From: Trichomonas tenax
Lineage: Eukaryota; Parabasalia; Trichomonadida; Trichomonadidae
NCBI GenBank assembly: GCA_023091735.1
Contig: JALKBU010000796.1
Location: 1 to 24,388 of the forward strand
Length of the DNA stretch: 24,388 nucleotides
Direction: 5' to 3'
How positions within the stretch are numbered: the stretch's first letter is position 1; each line of letters opens with the position of its first letter. The notes beneath the pieces are model-generated. The model was not told the origin of the DNA, made no database searches, and saw only the letters and a list, made by a program, of their open reading frames with translations. The position numbers were made by a program, and so were the translations under genes. Below, one piece after another: positions 7,670 to 16,992 of the stretch.

Positions 7670-10159
7670 TCAACACCAAGAACAAAAGTTTCCATTGCTT
7701 CTGCAATGAATGATTCGACTCTTGCGGAATTCAGCATCATTTTCAATACAAACAATATCAGAGTACTCCTGTCTTTTCGCAGGACAAAGAGCCGGCCCTT
7801 CTGCGCAATCAACAAACAGATTCCTGTCAATCATTGCAAGGTGCCTTGAGAATGCAAAACACTTTCTAAGGAGATCAGCAGCGCTATTTCTTTCATCAAA
7901 TTCCTTCGATTCAGGTGACAAAATGTTGGAAACTGTTGCTGAGTTAACAAGCATCAAATTATAGTTCTCTGGTGTAAGAATTGATTTTTCAAATGTAATA
8001 ATCTCAGCAACAACAGTGTAGCTTGCATCGAATCGTGCGAGAACATCAGAAAATAGGCAAATAACATGTTGTTTCTCGTTATCATCAAGCAAATTATAAC
8101 GGCCACTTCGTATGAAGAATAATGCAGCGCTGATATGGAACTGCTTGAACATATCGCTTGAATCAGAGCTATGAATGGGCAATTCATTGCCTGTTGGCAC
8201 TGTTGTAAGTTTGCTGATTATTATGCGTCCTATTGTAGCAATTTCATCTGGATTTTGTAAATTAACTGCAGCATCAGCAACGCTTGCGAAAACTTCCCAG
8301 TCAAGAACACCAATTATATCCCAAAATAGAGCAAAGCCCTCAGTACCCATAACATGGACTGCAGCACGTGCATATGGTGACAGATAAAGTTTGTTCGTGT
8401 CTGGAAGTGATTTTGCAACAGTAATAAATTCTGCAAGAGTTGTGAAAACAGATGGATCGCAAGACTCTAAATTCATTCCTGCAATGAAGTCAAATATAGG
8501 CATAATTGAGTCATTGTTCAGTGTTGTCAAATTGCCAAAGATTTGAGCAAAATGATTTGCACAAGCAACAAAAATCGCATTTCGAGCTTCAACAGGTAAC
8601 TGATTTGAAACTGAACGTGCTGCTTCAAGTAATATTGCTCTACCCGAAGTAATGAAAGCAACAATATAATCTTCGAAGCCTTCAATGTTGAAAACAGCTT
8701 CAGGATACAATTTGCAAACTATGCTGATTACTTTGAGTAAATGATCATCTGTATGCGATACCATTTCTTGGTGCAGTAAAATAACTGTCTGTGCACATCT
8801 ATTAAATAAATTTAATGTAAATTCGATATTATTTGCTTGTCTTATGAAAGGAATTGACATTTTTGCGTAACAGCTCAACGCAATGACATAAGGAGATTCT
8901 GTTGATGGGTCCAATTCGAGAATGGGATTAAACATTGCAACAATTTCAGGTTGATTATTGATTATATCTGTGATACAAGCTAAAATCGCAGCGCAACCCT
9001 CAATATTTTCTGACGGAGAGATCTGTGATGAAAGTGTAATGAACTCTTGTGCAAGATTTTCTGTTGCAATTGAGAGCGATTTTAATAATTTGAGTGGATC
9101 TACCATTTCCAGATCTTTATCAGGTCTTTCACTATTCACTATTTCGAGAAGTTTCTCAAGTGTTGCGTTTGCGATGTCTCCAACAGATTCTGGATGAGCT
9201 CCTGCGAAAACTTCAAGGAAATTAGATATTTTGCTCGATATCTTGACATTTGACAGAAATAGAACCTTTGCGATATCGAAGAATTGAATTGCTTCATCAG
9301 TTTGAATAATTGGAAAAACCATCGCGTTAAGAAGATCGCATATGTCCATTGCAGTTTGCTCTGAGCAGTTATTTGATATTATGTTACTTAGAATGCTCGC
9401 GATCTGCGAGGAATTGACAAATTCAGCAATTGTATCGATTGAGTCAGGTCTTTTCATGTAGTTCGTAAGCGACATTATTCCGTAATCTATGGCCGAGGGT
9501 ATTTGGAATAGAGACATAATTCCGCTGAGAATCGATAAGCAACTGAGTACTGAACTATCCATCCATTCTACAAGTGTTGAGAACGCTTTTGTCGATCCGG
9601 GGACATTCTTTTCAAGATCTCCTATGATTGTTGGTATCAGAAGCATTTGAGAGCCGTCTTCCAGCATCTTTTGTAAAATTAATTCATTATTTCGTATGAA
9701 AACTGAAGAATTTTGGTATAAGGAGTACTTCCATGCATTGAAAAATCCATATAAATGCTCTTTCGGATACTTTACGATCTCCTGGAAGATATTTGGAATC
9801 ACAACAGGATAAAAAACGTGTACTAAGTCAGCTTGTGTATCGTAAATCTTGGGAAGGAAGGCGGAGAGCATATAGTTCGAGTCTTGGAATATATTTGTGA
9901 AAAATTCAGTGACAATTTGTTCATGGAGTTCTGGATTGATCATATTCCATGCTCCATGTATTGACTGAGTGATACATCCCAGTGATACTTCGCGCGAGTA
10001 CGAGTGTTTGAAATTATGTAGATTATTCAAAAACCAATCTAAATTATTCACGTTGGAGAGAAATGATGGCACGAAAAAGAACACCTCCATCTGAAAGTCA
10101 ATGTTGTCGCAGTTTACTTTCTTCCCGTATATCAGGAGAAGCTCTTCAGACATCTCCAT
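7670..10159 (-). CDS. Karyopherin, HEAT-repeat nuclear transport receptor (exportin-like)
   Basis: This long all-helical protein of 829 residues (from the ATG at 10159) is built of paired amphipathic helices of the HEAT type throughout. There is no coiled coil or catalytic motif. The stretch FSTLVEWMDSSVLSCLSILS followed by a helix and GIMSLTNYMKRPDSIDT resembles the exportin pattern, in which a Trp-Ile/Met-Asp helix precedes a HEAT repeat (exportin-T/exportin-1 group). I therefore suggest cargo transport through nuclear pores, but the subfamily is unsure. The frame extends five codons upstream through a TTG, which is not used as a start. A second ATG lies at 10153. An initiator-like TCATTC lies 23 nt upstream (A at 10182). 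The last 16 residues (after EFRK) are Cys/Trp-rich and look out of frame: shifting one base at about 7717-7723 gives a tail VESFIAEAMETFVLGVEEE ending at a TAA at 7654. The C-terminus may carry a 1-nt indel. Confidence 0.6.
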   Translation of the reverse strand: MEMSEELLLIYGKKVNCDNIDFQMEVFFFVPSFLSNVNNLDWFLNNLHNFKHSYSREVSLGCITQSIHGAWNMINPELHEQIVTEFFTNIFQDSNYMLSAFLPKIYDTQADLVHVFYPVVIPNIFQEIVKYPKEHLYGFFNAWKYSLYQNSSVFIRNNELILQKMLEDGSQMLLIPTIIGDLEKNVPGSTKAFSTLVEWMDSSVLSCLSILSGIMSLFQIPSAIDYGIMSLTNYMKRPDSIDTIAEFVNSSQIASILSNIISNNCSEQTAMDICDLLNAMVFPIIQTDEAIQFFDIAKVLFLSNVKISSKISNFLEVFAGAHPESVGDIANATLEKLLEIVNSERPDKDLEMVDPLKLLKSLSIATENLAQEFITLSSQISPSENIEGCAAILACITDIINNQPEIVAMFNPILELDPSTESPYVIALSCYAKMSIPFIRQANNIEFTLNLFNRCAQTVILLHQEMVSHTDDHLLKVISIVCKLYPEAVFNIEGFEDYIVAFITSGRAILLEAARSVSNQLPVEARNAIFVACANHFAQIFGNLTTLNNDSIMPIFDFIAGMNLESCDPSVFTTLAEFITVAKSLPDTNKLYLSPYARAAVHVMGTEGFALFWDIIGVLDWEVFASVADAAVNLQNPDEIATIGRIIISKLTTVPTGNELPIHSSDSSDMFKQFHISAALFFIRSGRYNLLDDNEKQHVICLFSDVLARFDASYTVVAEIITFEKSILTPENYNLMLVNSATVSNILSPESKEFDERNSAADLLRKCFAFSRHLAMIDRNLFVDCAEGPALCPAKRQEYSDIVCIENDAEFRKSRIIHCRSNGNFCSWC

Positions 10160-11270
10160 TTTGTGGAATGTCAAAATTGAATGATTTCCGCTTCACTTAT
10201 GGACTCCGCACGAAGAGAAACAGGTCTGCGTAAGGTATGCGCTGGATGTTCGAATACCTCTCAATTTTTGAATCAAAACAATTTTACACTCATTATTTGA
10301 ATACTTTATCTACATGTCATAAATATATTTACACGACATTTTGAAAATTTTACTTGTCATTACTAATAATTTACATGACAAAATCAGTTTACATTTTATT
10401 TTATTTACACATCATATTTCATCTTTACATGTCATTATTTATTTCCCTAAAGAAAACACCAAGGAAAACTTTATCTGATACTGCATAATCCGGAAAACTT
10501 TATTGTGTGAGATACCATAGACTTATAGAGATTACTCAGAACTAATGTTTGAATGTTTTGATGATGAAATTTCATGTTTTTGTTCATATCGCTGAGAAGA
10601 AGTAAGTCTCATTGAGTTCTTTCCCATAATAAACAGGCATGGATTTCAAGAAATTTCTTGAAGGAAAATCGTGGCTTAATTTGACAAGTACATTTTTGCT
10701 CAATTTCTTCAGTAACCATTGATATTAATAACAGAGGAATAACTAAAATTTAAATATATTACATATCGTGATATTATCCAAAGATGAAAGCAGTTCAAAC
10801 TCTATCAAATGATCAATAACTTGTTAATTCATTCAGTTCTTATTGAATCATAAACGAAATATCATCAGCTTGGAAACAGAGTTATGTGGCTATTAGATGC
10901 AGACTTCTTTTTGTGTTTTAATGAAATATATGGTGTGACTAAAAACTTCTATTTAAAGAGATGTTCACCGTGAAAGGTCTCACTTTTCATTTTCGAGACC
11001 ATATCAAAAATTATGTAAAAGAATAATCAACATTTCACTTCTACGCATTCGCTTCTCCAGCCCCAAATTAGGTTGTATCCACTGCGTTTTCAGTTTGATC
11101 ATTGTTATGTTATTGGAAAATGTTTAAAATCTAAACGAGAACTATACGAAATAACTCTGTTTTTGTTGAATTCACATTGTAGCAAAAACAAAAAGCATGA
11201 ATAAAATTTATAACCTGAAGTAAAATTATTTTTGGTTTTATTTTTGGCACTTTTTTATTTAACAAAATTG
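10160..11270. other. Divergent spacer between karyopherin and ankyrin genes
   Basis: This 1.1-kb spacer has no supported gene. It contains the TTTACATGTCAT array (10281-10437) and otherwise only AT-rich sequence. A GGCACTTTTTT block at 11247-11257 precedes the ankyrin gene start. Confidence 0.5.
10281..10437. repeat. Degenerate array of TTTACATGTCAT units, spacing about 20 nt
   Basis: Eight variants of a 12-nt unit begin near 10283, 10309, 10329, 10349, 10370, 10389, 10405 and 10425. Examples are TCTACATGTCAT, TTTACACGACAT, TTTACTTGTCAT, TTTACATGACAA, TTTACACATCAT and TTTACATGTCAT. Intervals are mostly 16-21 nt, about two helical turns, with unrelated AT-rich sequence between. The core ACATGT is itself palindromic. 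The conserved unit and variable spacer look more like a series of binding sites than a simple microsatellite, but function is unknown. It lies within 300 bp upstream of the minus-strand karyopherin start. Confidence 0.6.
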
Positions 11271-13013
11271 ATGACATCTGTTCAGAACCATCTCTCGAAG
11301 ATATTTGACTTAGTAAAAGCAAAGGAAGACACAACGAGGATGGAGCAAACGGTCAGTGATATGATTTTTTGCTTCCTTGCGCAGCCAAATTTCTATCAAC
11401 TTCCAATCGAAGTAATTTCGCGTACCATCAGTAATTCCAACGAGATTTTCACTGAAGCAAACGTAAAATTTGTGTTAACAACCATTTCGAACGCAATTAA
11501 GAAAGATGCAACAAAAGTTGTCGAAACAATTCAACCAATGACCGCAGAGAAGCTTGGAGCAGCTGTTATGAAGTCTACAGAGTGCCCAGACTTAACTTCG
11601 CCCCTCCAAATACCAGAATCTGGTTTCATTCCAACAGATCCACCATCAACGCTTGAACTTCTTCGCCGTTACAACAGCGCACAGCTAGAAGTTGCCAAAA
11701 TGAAGTACGAAACAGCCATCAAAGACATACGTGAGAGCATACAAAAGTCTCAAGAAGATATCGAAAAGGCACCAGAAAAGATCGCAGAGACTCAAGCACA
11801 ATGCAAGGCGAAGCTGGATGAGTCGAAGGCAAAGTATCAGGCTGAAGAAGAGACATTTCAACAAAAGGTTGATGCTCTCCAAAAGAGATATGAAGAAGCT
11901 CTTAATCGTCTCGGAGAGAACCCAGATCAGCGCAAATACTACGAGAAATACATGGAACAGCAGACAGCGTTTAATACAGAGCGTGCTTCGCTCGAAAAGC
12001 GCCTTAATCAGGAAGTTGCTCAAATCAGAACACAAGTTGAAGCTTACGTCAAACAAGCAGAGTTAGAAAAGATTGCAACAGCAATGAAGGAAGCTCAGGA
12101 GAAGAAGGAAGCAACAGCATCACAGAGAAAGCAGAAGAAGAATAAAGATAAGAAAGCTGAAGAACCAAAGAAGGAAGAGAAACAGGAAAGACAAAAAGAG
12201 AAGCCTAAAGATAATGATGATGAGTTACTTGAAGGACTCGTTGTCGAAGAGGAAGATATCACAGCGCCTCTTACAATTCCAGAAAATCCAATCCCAGTCA
12301 GAGCTATTAACAAGCCAAAGGTTCAGCCACTGCCAACAAAGATCACAAACATTTTCGATGCTATTCAGCTTGGAAATATCGAAGAAGTTAAGAAATTTAT
12401 CGAAAAGAAACAAGCAATCGTTAACGAACGTGGCAACAACAGAATTACGCCGTTCACATGCGCTGCTAATGCAGAGAACCTCGAGATCATGAAGATATTA
12501 CACGAAAAGGGCGCAGATCCAAACCAGAAGGATGGCAATGGCCGCACAGCATTCCACATCGCTGCTGCAAAGGAGTCTAAGGATATGATCTCCTTCCTTG
12601 TCGATATCAAAGCTGATAATAACATCAAGGACAAGGATGGCCGTAAGCCAGTAGAAATCCTTCAAGAGCGTGAGAGCGCACGAACAACACTTCAGGAAGC
12701 TTGCAAGGAAAGTGATATTAGAAAGCTTGGTGAAGTTCTTAGAAAGTGGCCAGATCTTGCAACACTTAAGTTCAAGGGTGGAATAACGCCTTTGCATCTT
12801 GCGGCTGGCTTTGATTCATCTGTTATTTGTGAGAAATTACTCCAATGGGGAGCTGATATTAATGCATTAGATGACAACGGTTCAACGCCGCTCCACTACG
12901 CTATAGAATATGAAGCGCCACACACATCTCGTTACCTCTTAAAGCATGGTGCTAATGCTACTATCAAGAATAAGGATGGAAAACTCCCTCTTGAGATGGT
13001 TGAAAAACAATAA
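11271..13013 (+). CDS. Coiled-coil and ankyrin-repeat protein
   Basis: This 580-residue protein, counted from the ATG at 11271, has three parts. Residues 1-120 form a helical N-terminal domain, including the segment FYQLPIEVISRTISNSN. I recognise it only as typical of trichomonad ankyrin proteins. A long charged coiled coil follows (about 125-320), ending in a Lys/Glu-rich stretch (KKNKDKKAEEPKKEEKQE). The rest is six or so ankyrin repeats (about 350-580) with good consensus, such as GITPLHLAAGFDSSVICEKL and GSTPLHYAIEYEAPHTSRYL. Ankyrin repeats bind proteins and the coiled coil probably dimerises; no enzyme motif is seen. The frame continues upstream only to a TTG, so the first ATG is chosen. 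The stop is TAAA. The gene converges on the pseudokinase 78 bp away. Several shadow frames come from the repetitive codons. Confidence 0.85.
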   Translation: MTSVQNHLSKIFDLVKAKEDTTRMEQTVSDMIFCFLAQPNFYQLPIEVISRTISNSNEIFTEANVKFVLTTISNAIKKDATKVVETIQPMTAEKLGAAVMKSTECPDLTSPLQIPESGFIPTDPPSTLELLRRYNSAQLEVAKMKYETAIKDIRESIQKSQEDIEKAPEKIAETQAQCKAKLDESKAKYQAEEETFQQKVDALQKRYEEALNRLGENPDQRKYYEKYMEQQTAFNTERASLEKRLNQEVAQIRTQVEAYVKQAELEKIATAMKEAQEKKEATASQRKQKKNKDKKAEEPKKEEKQERQKEKPKDNDDELLEGLVVEEEDITAPLTIPENPIPVRAINKPKVQPLPTKITNIFDAIQLGNIEEVKKFIEKKQAIVNERGNNRITPFTCAANAENLEIMKILHEKGADPNQKDGNGRTAFHIAAAKESKDMISFLVDIKADNNIKDKDGRKPVEILQERESARTTLQEACKESDIRKLGEVLRKWPDLATLKFKGGITPLHLAAGFDSSVICEKLLQWGADINALDDNGSTPLHYAIEYEAPHTSRYLLKHGANATIKNKDGKLPLEMVEKQ

Positions 13014-13091
13014 ATGATTGATAATATGATTTCTTTGAAAATAACATTTTTTATAACAAAGCACGCAAAATTTATTAATTTATTTACAGAT

Positions 13092-16000
13092 TTAATCCTC
13101 AACTTTGAGGAATTTTTTCAGACGCACTAAGCGGTAATAGGTGCTTTTGCTAATATCCGGATTAGAGAGCAAAGCATTAAGTTGTGAATCAACTTCTTCA
13201 AGTTTGATTTCGAAATGAATATTATCGATGTTACACAAGAAATAAAAAATGCTGAATGCTGACTTCGCCATTGTTCCATTTGTAAATTGCAGTATCTTTC
13301 TCATCCACGTGACATCTTCTGAACTTTGTATTATAGGATGTGTTTCAGGAGCACTGACAATGCGCTCAATCGCTGCAAGAACAATTGAGTTGCCAGTGTC
13401 ATTTCCAACAGTGACTCTATCAGCAATCTGTGGCAGAAAAGGAGCCAAAATCACAGCACCATCAGGTGCAACAGCCATATTAGAGATAACAGAACTACAG
13501 AGAACTTGGATCTGTGTATCGCCGGTTATGTCGAGAAGTACTGAGATGCAATCCTTCATTTCTGGAGTGAATGGAACAAATGCTGTTATTGTGAGTAATA
13601 CATTAACAATAATGCTCTGAATCTGTTTGTCTTCTGATGACAAAAGTTTCACTAATTCTTCCATAATTTGGTGATTCTTTGCAATAAAGTGGGCACCTTT
13701 ATACGTCATCGAAATTGCACCGCAAAGCTTCAAAGCTGCCGGTAAAACAGGAGACTCTGGTTCACCACAGACAGCAATGATGAATTCGCTTATTTCTTGG
13801 AGCGGTGGATCAATTAACGACTTGTTAATCAATAGCAATGACAAGCAATAAGAAACTGATATTGCAATTTCATCAGCTGCTGCAAGATGCTTAACGAGTG
13901 TAGGGAATAAAATGCCCATTGATTTTGATGTATTTTCGTTATTGATCAAAATATAGCTCAGGTTCAAAGCCATCAATAAAACATTATCATCGTCTGCATT
14001 CAAGCACCAATTAATTGCATTAATTATTTCTTGGCTGCTTGCAATGATCTTGAAAACAACTCTGTGGCTCATGATCGTGCTGAAGATATACAAAAGAATT
14101 GCTTTCGTCTTTTGGTCGCTTGCTGATGCTAATCTTGGGAATGCTTTAGCAAGAGCTGAAGCAAATGCTTCAGTGCATCTCTTGTTTTCACAAAGTTTTC
14201 CGAGAATCTTTAGTTCGAGATTGGAACGCGATTTTCTCATTGCCAAATCGAGAACTGCAGACTTGGAATCAATCAACATCATTGCTTGTTGATAGTTTTG
14301 GTTGTTTAGAAGATTATCAATGAAACTCAAGATTTGAGTGATTTGTTCTTCATCTCTTGTGTTTGGAATCAAACTGTTGAATATATTTTGAATGAGAGTT
14401 TCAATCATTTCAGATGTAATCTCATATTTTCCTTCATAGAGCAATTTGCTGAACCTAAAAACAGAAAATGCGATTGATTGATCACTGCAGCAAATATTTT
14501 GGGCAAATTTCACGAAGAACTTTTCTGTGACTAAAGATACTTTTTCATCATTTTTGAGTGCCATAAAACATGTATCAATGAAGAAAGACAATGAATTACA
14601 ACCGAATTGAGCATAAGTGGTCATTAATCCATCGAGGAATATCTCATTCTTGCAAGATTGAGCGAATTCTGGATTCTTAAGAACCAAATATGCAGCTCTC
14701 AAGAATATTTCTGTGAACTTCGGATTCACGCAATCTCTTAATTGAATAGCAATGATTTGTGGTAATCTGTTATCAATAGAAAGCTGCTGCCACCTGATAT
14801 CGGTGATAATATCAACGATGAATCTGAAACATGATAAAACAACATCTTCATCTTTCTTAGGATCAGCATTCATCAAAACATCGATAATCATCTTCAATCC
14901 TTCATCTTCAACGTTATTGATGTTGAAATTACCTAATTTAACACGCGGATCATTTGCGTATTTATTGATATACTGTTTGACGGTTTGTGTATTCGTTCCA
15001 TCAAACATTAATTCACCCGATTCGAATTTCTTGACAATCTCAGGGAACGTTGGTCTCTTTGCTGGATCATCGTCCCAGCAACGCTTTGTGAGTGCTCTGA
15101 GCTGAACGTTGCTTTCTTTTGAGATGTGTGGACGATATTTTTGGCCGAAAACTTTCGTTATAATTTGGATTTCTGTTTTATCAAAGTATGGAATTTCTCC
15201 TGTCAAAAATTCATACAGCAACATACCGTATGAGTAGACGTCGGCCTTGTTAGTGTATACATCTGTGTTATAGACTTCAGGAGCCATCCACGGAAGAGTT
15301 CCAATCTTTGGAGTGAGACGACTTGTGCTATCCGACAATCTGCCTGTTGCGAAGTTAACGATGTGAGGATTGTAATCACTGTCGAGCGATACATTCAGTG
15401 ACTTAAGATTTCTATAAATAATGCCTTGGCTGTGAAGATACGACATTGCGTATGCAACACCAAGGCAAATGATGGTATAATTTGTCGGAGTCAATATCGA
15501 CGTCTTCGTGTGAATGAAATTGTAAAGTGTTTCGTTCTTATTGTAATAATCTGTGATGATATAATAAGGTTCAACATTTGTGATGCCAATTAAGTTGCAA
15601 ATAGCAAAGTGCTTCGTTTTTACGAGGATATCAATCTGTTCTTTGAACCTTCGAAACACGCTTTGCCTGATTTTTTGATCAAAATTTAATTTCTGAATCA
15701 AAACAAGTCTTTTCGTACTACTTTGTATACCGTAGAAAGTAGTTACAGTGTTGTTCGATCCTATTTGAGTTGTAGTTTCGTAGTCAGATACTTTCACAAA
15801 TAAATGCGAATATTGGTCAATTTCAGACTTGATATCGGTTACTGTCAGATATTTATCCGTTTTTGTAACAATATTCGCTTCCAATTTCGTAATATAATTT
15901 TGAAGCTTTGGCAGAAAAATATCTTGAATGAAAGGATCAACGTATGTTTGAAGCATCGTGAGAAGTTTCTGGCAATCATCGTAATCATACTGTAATTCTG

Positions 16001-16418
16001 TGCTTTCTTTGATTTTGAAGGGATTTAACAATTTAAGATTTGTTTTTTCGTATGCTTCGTTAATAGTTTGCTTTTGCTGAAGAATCTGTTTGAAAATATA
16101 ATCGGGTTCTTGATTGCAGAGATTTGTTTCTTTATTTTTAAGCAAATATTGATTGAAAATGCTATATAACTTCAAAATTGCTTCGGCAAACTTCTGATAA
16201 GCTTCTGAATCTTGCTCAATGAACTCAATTTCGGTCTTTTCGAACTTCAATCGCTCAAATGAATCGTAAAACTTTTGAAGTTCGTCGCAAGCGGCTCCAA
16301 CTTTCAGGGTATGACAAATTACGTTCCTTCTGATCTTTATAGTGTCGTATAAAGCCATTCTGATCGGTTTTGCCGCTCTTTCGAAATCAATATTCATTTT
16401 TGAACGATTATTTTGCAT
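13092..16418 (-). CDS. TKL-type pseudokinase with C-terminal armadillo/HEAT-like repeats
   Basis: This 1108-residue protein has an N-terminal helical region (1-210), a kinase-like domain (about 213-466) and a long helical-repeat region (about 480-1108) resembling ARM/HEAT repeats. The fold landmarks are clear: alphaC Glu260, WMAPE (377-381), DVYSYGMLLYEFLTGEIPY (393-411) and CWDDDPAKRPTF (447-458), which places it in the tyrosine-kinase-like group expanded in trichomonads. The key catalytic residues are replaced. The VAIK Lys is Gln242 (VLIQKL), HRD is YRN (Asn337 for the catalytic Asp) and DFG is NFA (355-357). The Gly-rich loop is also poor (IGSNNTVTTFYG). It is therefore probably a signalling scaffold, not an active kinase. 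The ATG at 16418 is used; a second at 16397 is preceded by TCAAAA and may be the real start. The stop is TAAA. Confidence 0.88.
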   Translation of the reverse strand: MQNNRSKMNIDFERAAKPIRMALYDTIKIRRNVICHTLKVGAACDELQKFYDSFERLKFEKTEIEFIEQDSEAYQKFAEAILKLYSIFNQYLLKNKETNLCNQEPDYIFKQILQQKQTINEAYEKTNLKLLNPFKIKESTELQYDYDDCQKLLTMLQTYVDPFIQDIFLPKLQNYITKLEANIVTKTDKYLTVTDIKSEIDQYSHLFVKVSDYETTTQIGSNNTVTTFYGIQSSTKRLVLIQKLNFDQKIRQSVFRRFKEQIDILVKTKHFAICNLIGITNVEPYYIITDYYNKNETLYNFIHTKTSILTPTNYTIICLGVAYAMSYLHSQGIIYRNLKSLNVSLDSDYNPHIVNFATGRLSDSTSRLTPKIGTLPWMAPEVYNTDVYTNKADVYSYGMLLYEFLTGEIPYFDKTEIQIITKVFGQKYRPHISKESNVQLRALTKRCWDDDPAKRPTFPEIVKKFESGELMFDGTNTQTVKQYINKYANDPRVKLGNFNINNVEDEGLKMIIDVLMNADPKKDEDVVLSCFRFIVDIITDIRWQQLSIDNRLPQIIAIQLRDCVNPKFTEIFLRAAYLVLKNPEFAQSCKNEIFLDGLMTTYAQFGCNSLSFFIDTCFMALKNDEKVSLVTEKFFVKFAQNICCSDQSIAFSVFRFSKLLYEGKYEITSEMIETLIQNIFNSLIPNTRDEEQITQILSFIDNLLNNQNYQQAMMLIDSKSAVLDLAMRKSRSNLELKILGKLCENKRCTEAFASALAKAFPRLASASDQKTKAILLYIFSTIMSHRVVFKIIASSQEIINAINWCLNADDDNVLLMALNLSYILINNENTSKSMGILFPTLVKHLAAADEIAISVSYCLSLLLINKSLIDPPLQEISEFIIAVCGEPESPVLPAALKLCGAISMTYKGAHFIAKNHQIMEELVKLLSSEDKQIQSIIVNVLLTITAFVPFTPEMKDCISVLLDITGDTQIQVLCSSVISNMAVAPDGAVILAPFLPQIADRVTVGNDTGNSIVLAAIERIVSAPETHPIIQSSEDVTWMRKILQFTNGTMAKSAFSIFYFLCNIDNIHFEIKLEEVDSQLNALLSNPDISKSTYYRLVRLKKFLKVED

Positions 16419-16728
16419 TCAAAATAGAACCTTATTCCTTTGACAAATTTATTTCAACAACATTAATCATTGGTTTTGGAGAAAATTTCCACCACAAAAC
16501 TATATACCTATACCGCATCTATTCAAATCCGAATGAGCATAATTAAGATATCTTTTACATAATGCAATATTTAACACTGCGACATTTTTTGACATTGAAT
16601 GTCTGAACTTATCATTAATGAATTTAAACATTCAAGTATTGCAATAAAAGAATAACCTAATGCAGCATTATCTATATGCATAAGAATGCTTTATAACATA
16701 GTTTTGTTATGGAAAACTAAATATAATT
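16419..16728. other. AT-rich spacer upstream of pseudokinase
   Basis: This is a short spacer with no gene visible. I see no TCA-Y-T initiator close to the pseudokinase ATG. The sequence leads directly into the MITE candidate. Confidence 0.45.
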
Positions 16729-16953
16729 TTAAGGGGCGACTAACATGAAAAGTGACAGCTGATGATAATGATTTTGAAAATCATTATAAATGCATAATAT
16801 TTTAAATTAACTTTAACGGCAATATTATAGTGAAAATGATGTAATGACTATTTATCTATATTACAACTTTTTCAAGTGAACATCGTTGAAAATATAATGC
16901 AGTTTTTCAACCCGATTTTGAATAGTTTACATCTCGTGTTAGTCGCCTCTTAA
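16729..16953. mobile_element. Candidate MITE with TTAA flanks and 13-16 bp terminal inverted repeats
   Basis: The left end TTAA-GGGGCGACTAACATGA (16729-16748) is mirrored by the right end, whose complement is GAGGCGACTAACACGA, followed by TTAA at 16950-16953. The repeats agree at 14 of 16 positions. The flanking TTAA on each side fits a TTAA target-site duplication as made by piggyBac-type transposases. The 217-bp interior has no ORF and contains a near-perfect palindrome of 11-bp arms (ATAATGATTTT, 16765-16787). It is likely a non-autonomous element moved in trans. No transposase of this type is in the window. Confidence 0.65.
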
Positions 16954-16992
16954 AGGTATTTCTTTATAATAGGTGAATTATTATTAGTATTG

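Noticed and set aside
11685..12877. Many open frames on both strands across the ankyrin gene
   Set aside because: Shadows of the repetitive Lys/Glu and ankyrin codons of the real plus-strand gene.
13249..15995. Plus-strand open frames opposite the pseudokinase
   Set aside because: Antisense shadows with no motifs, while the minus-strand frame has clear kinase-fold landmarks.
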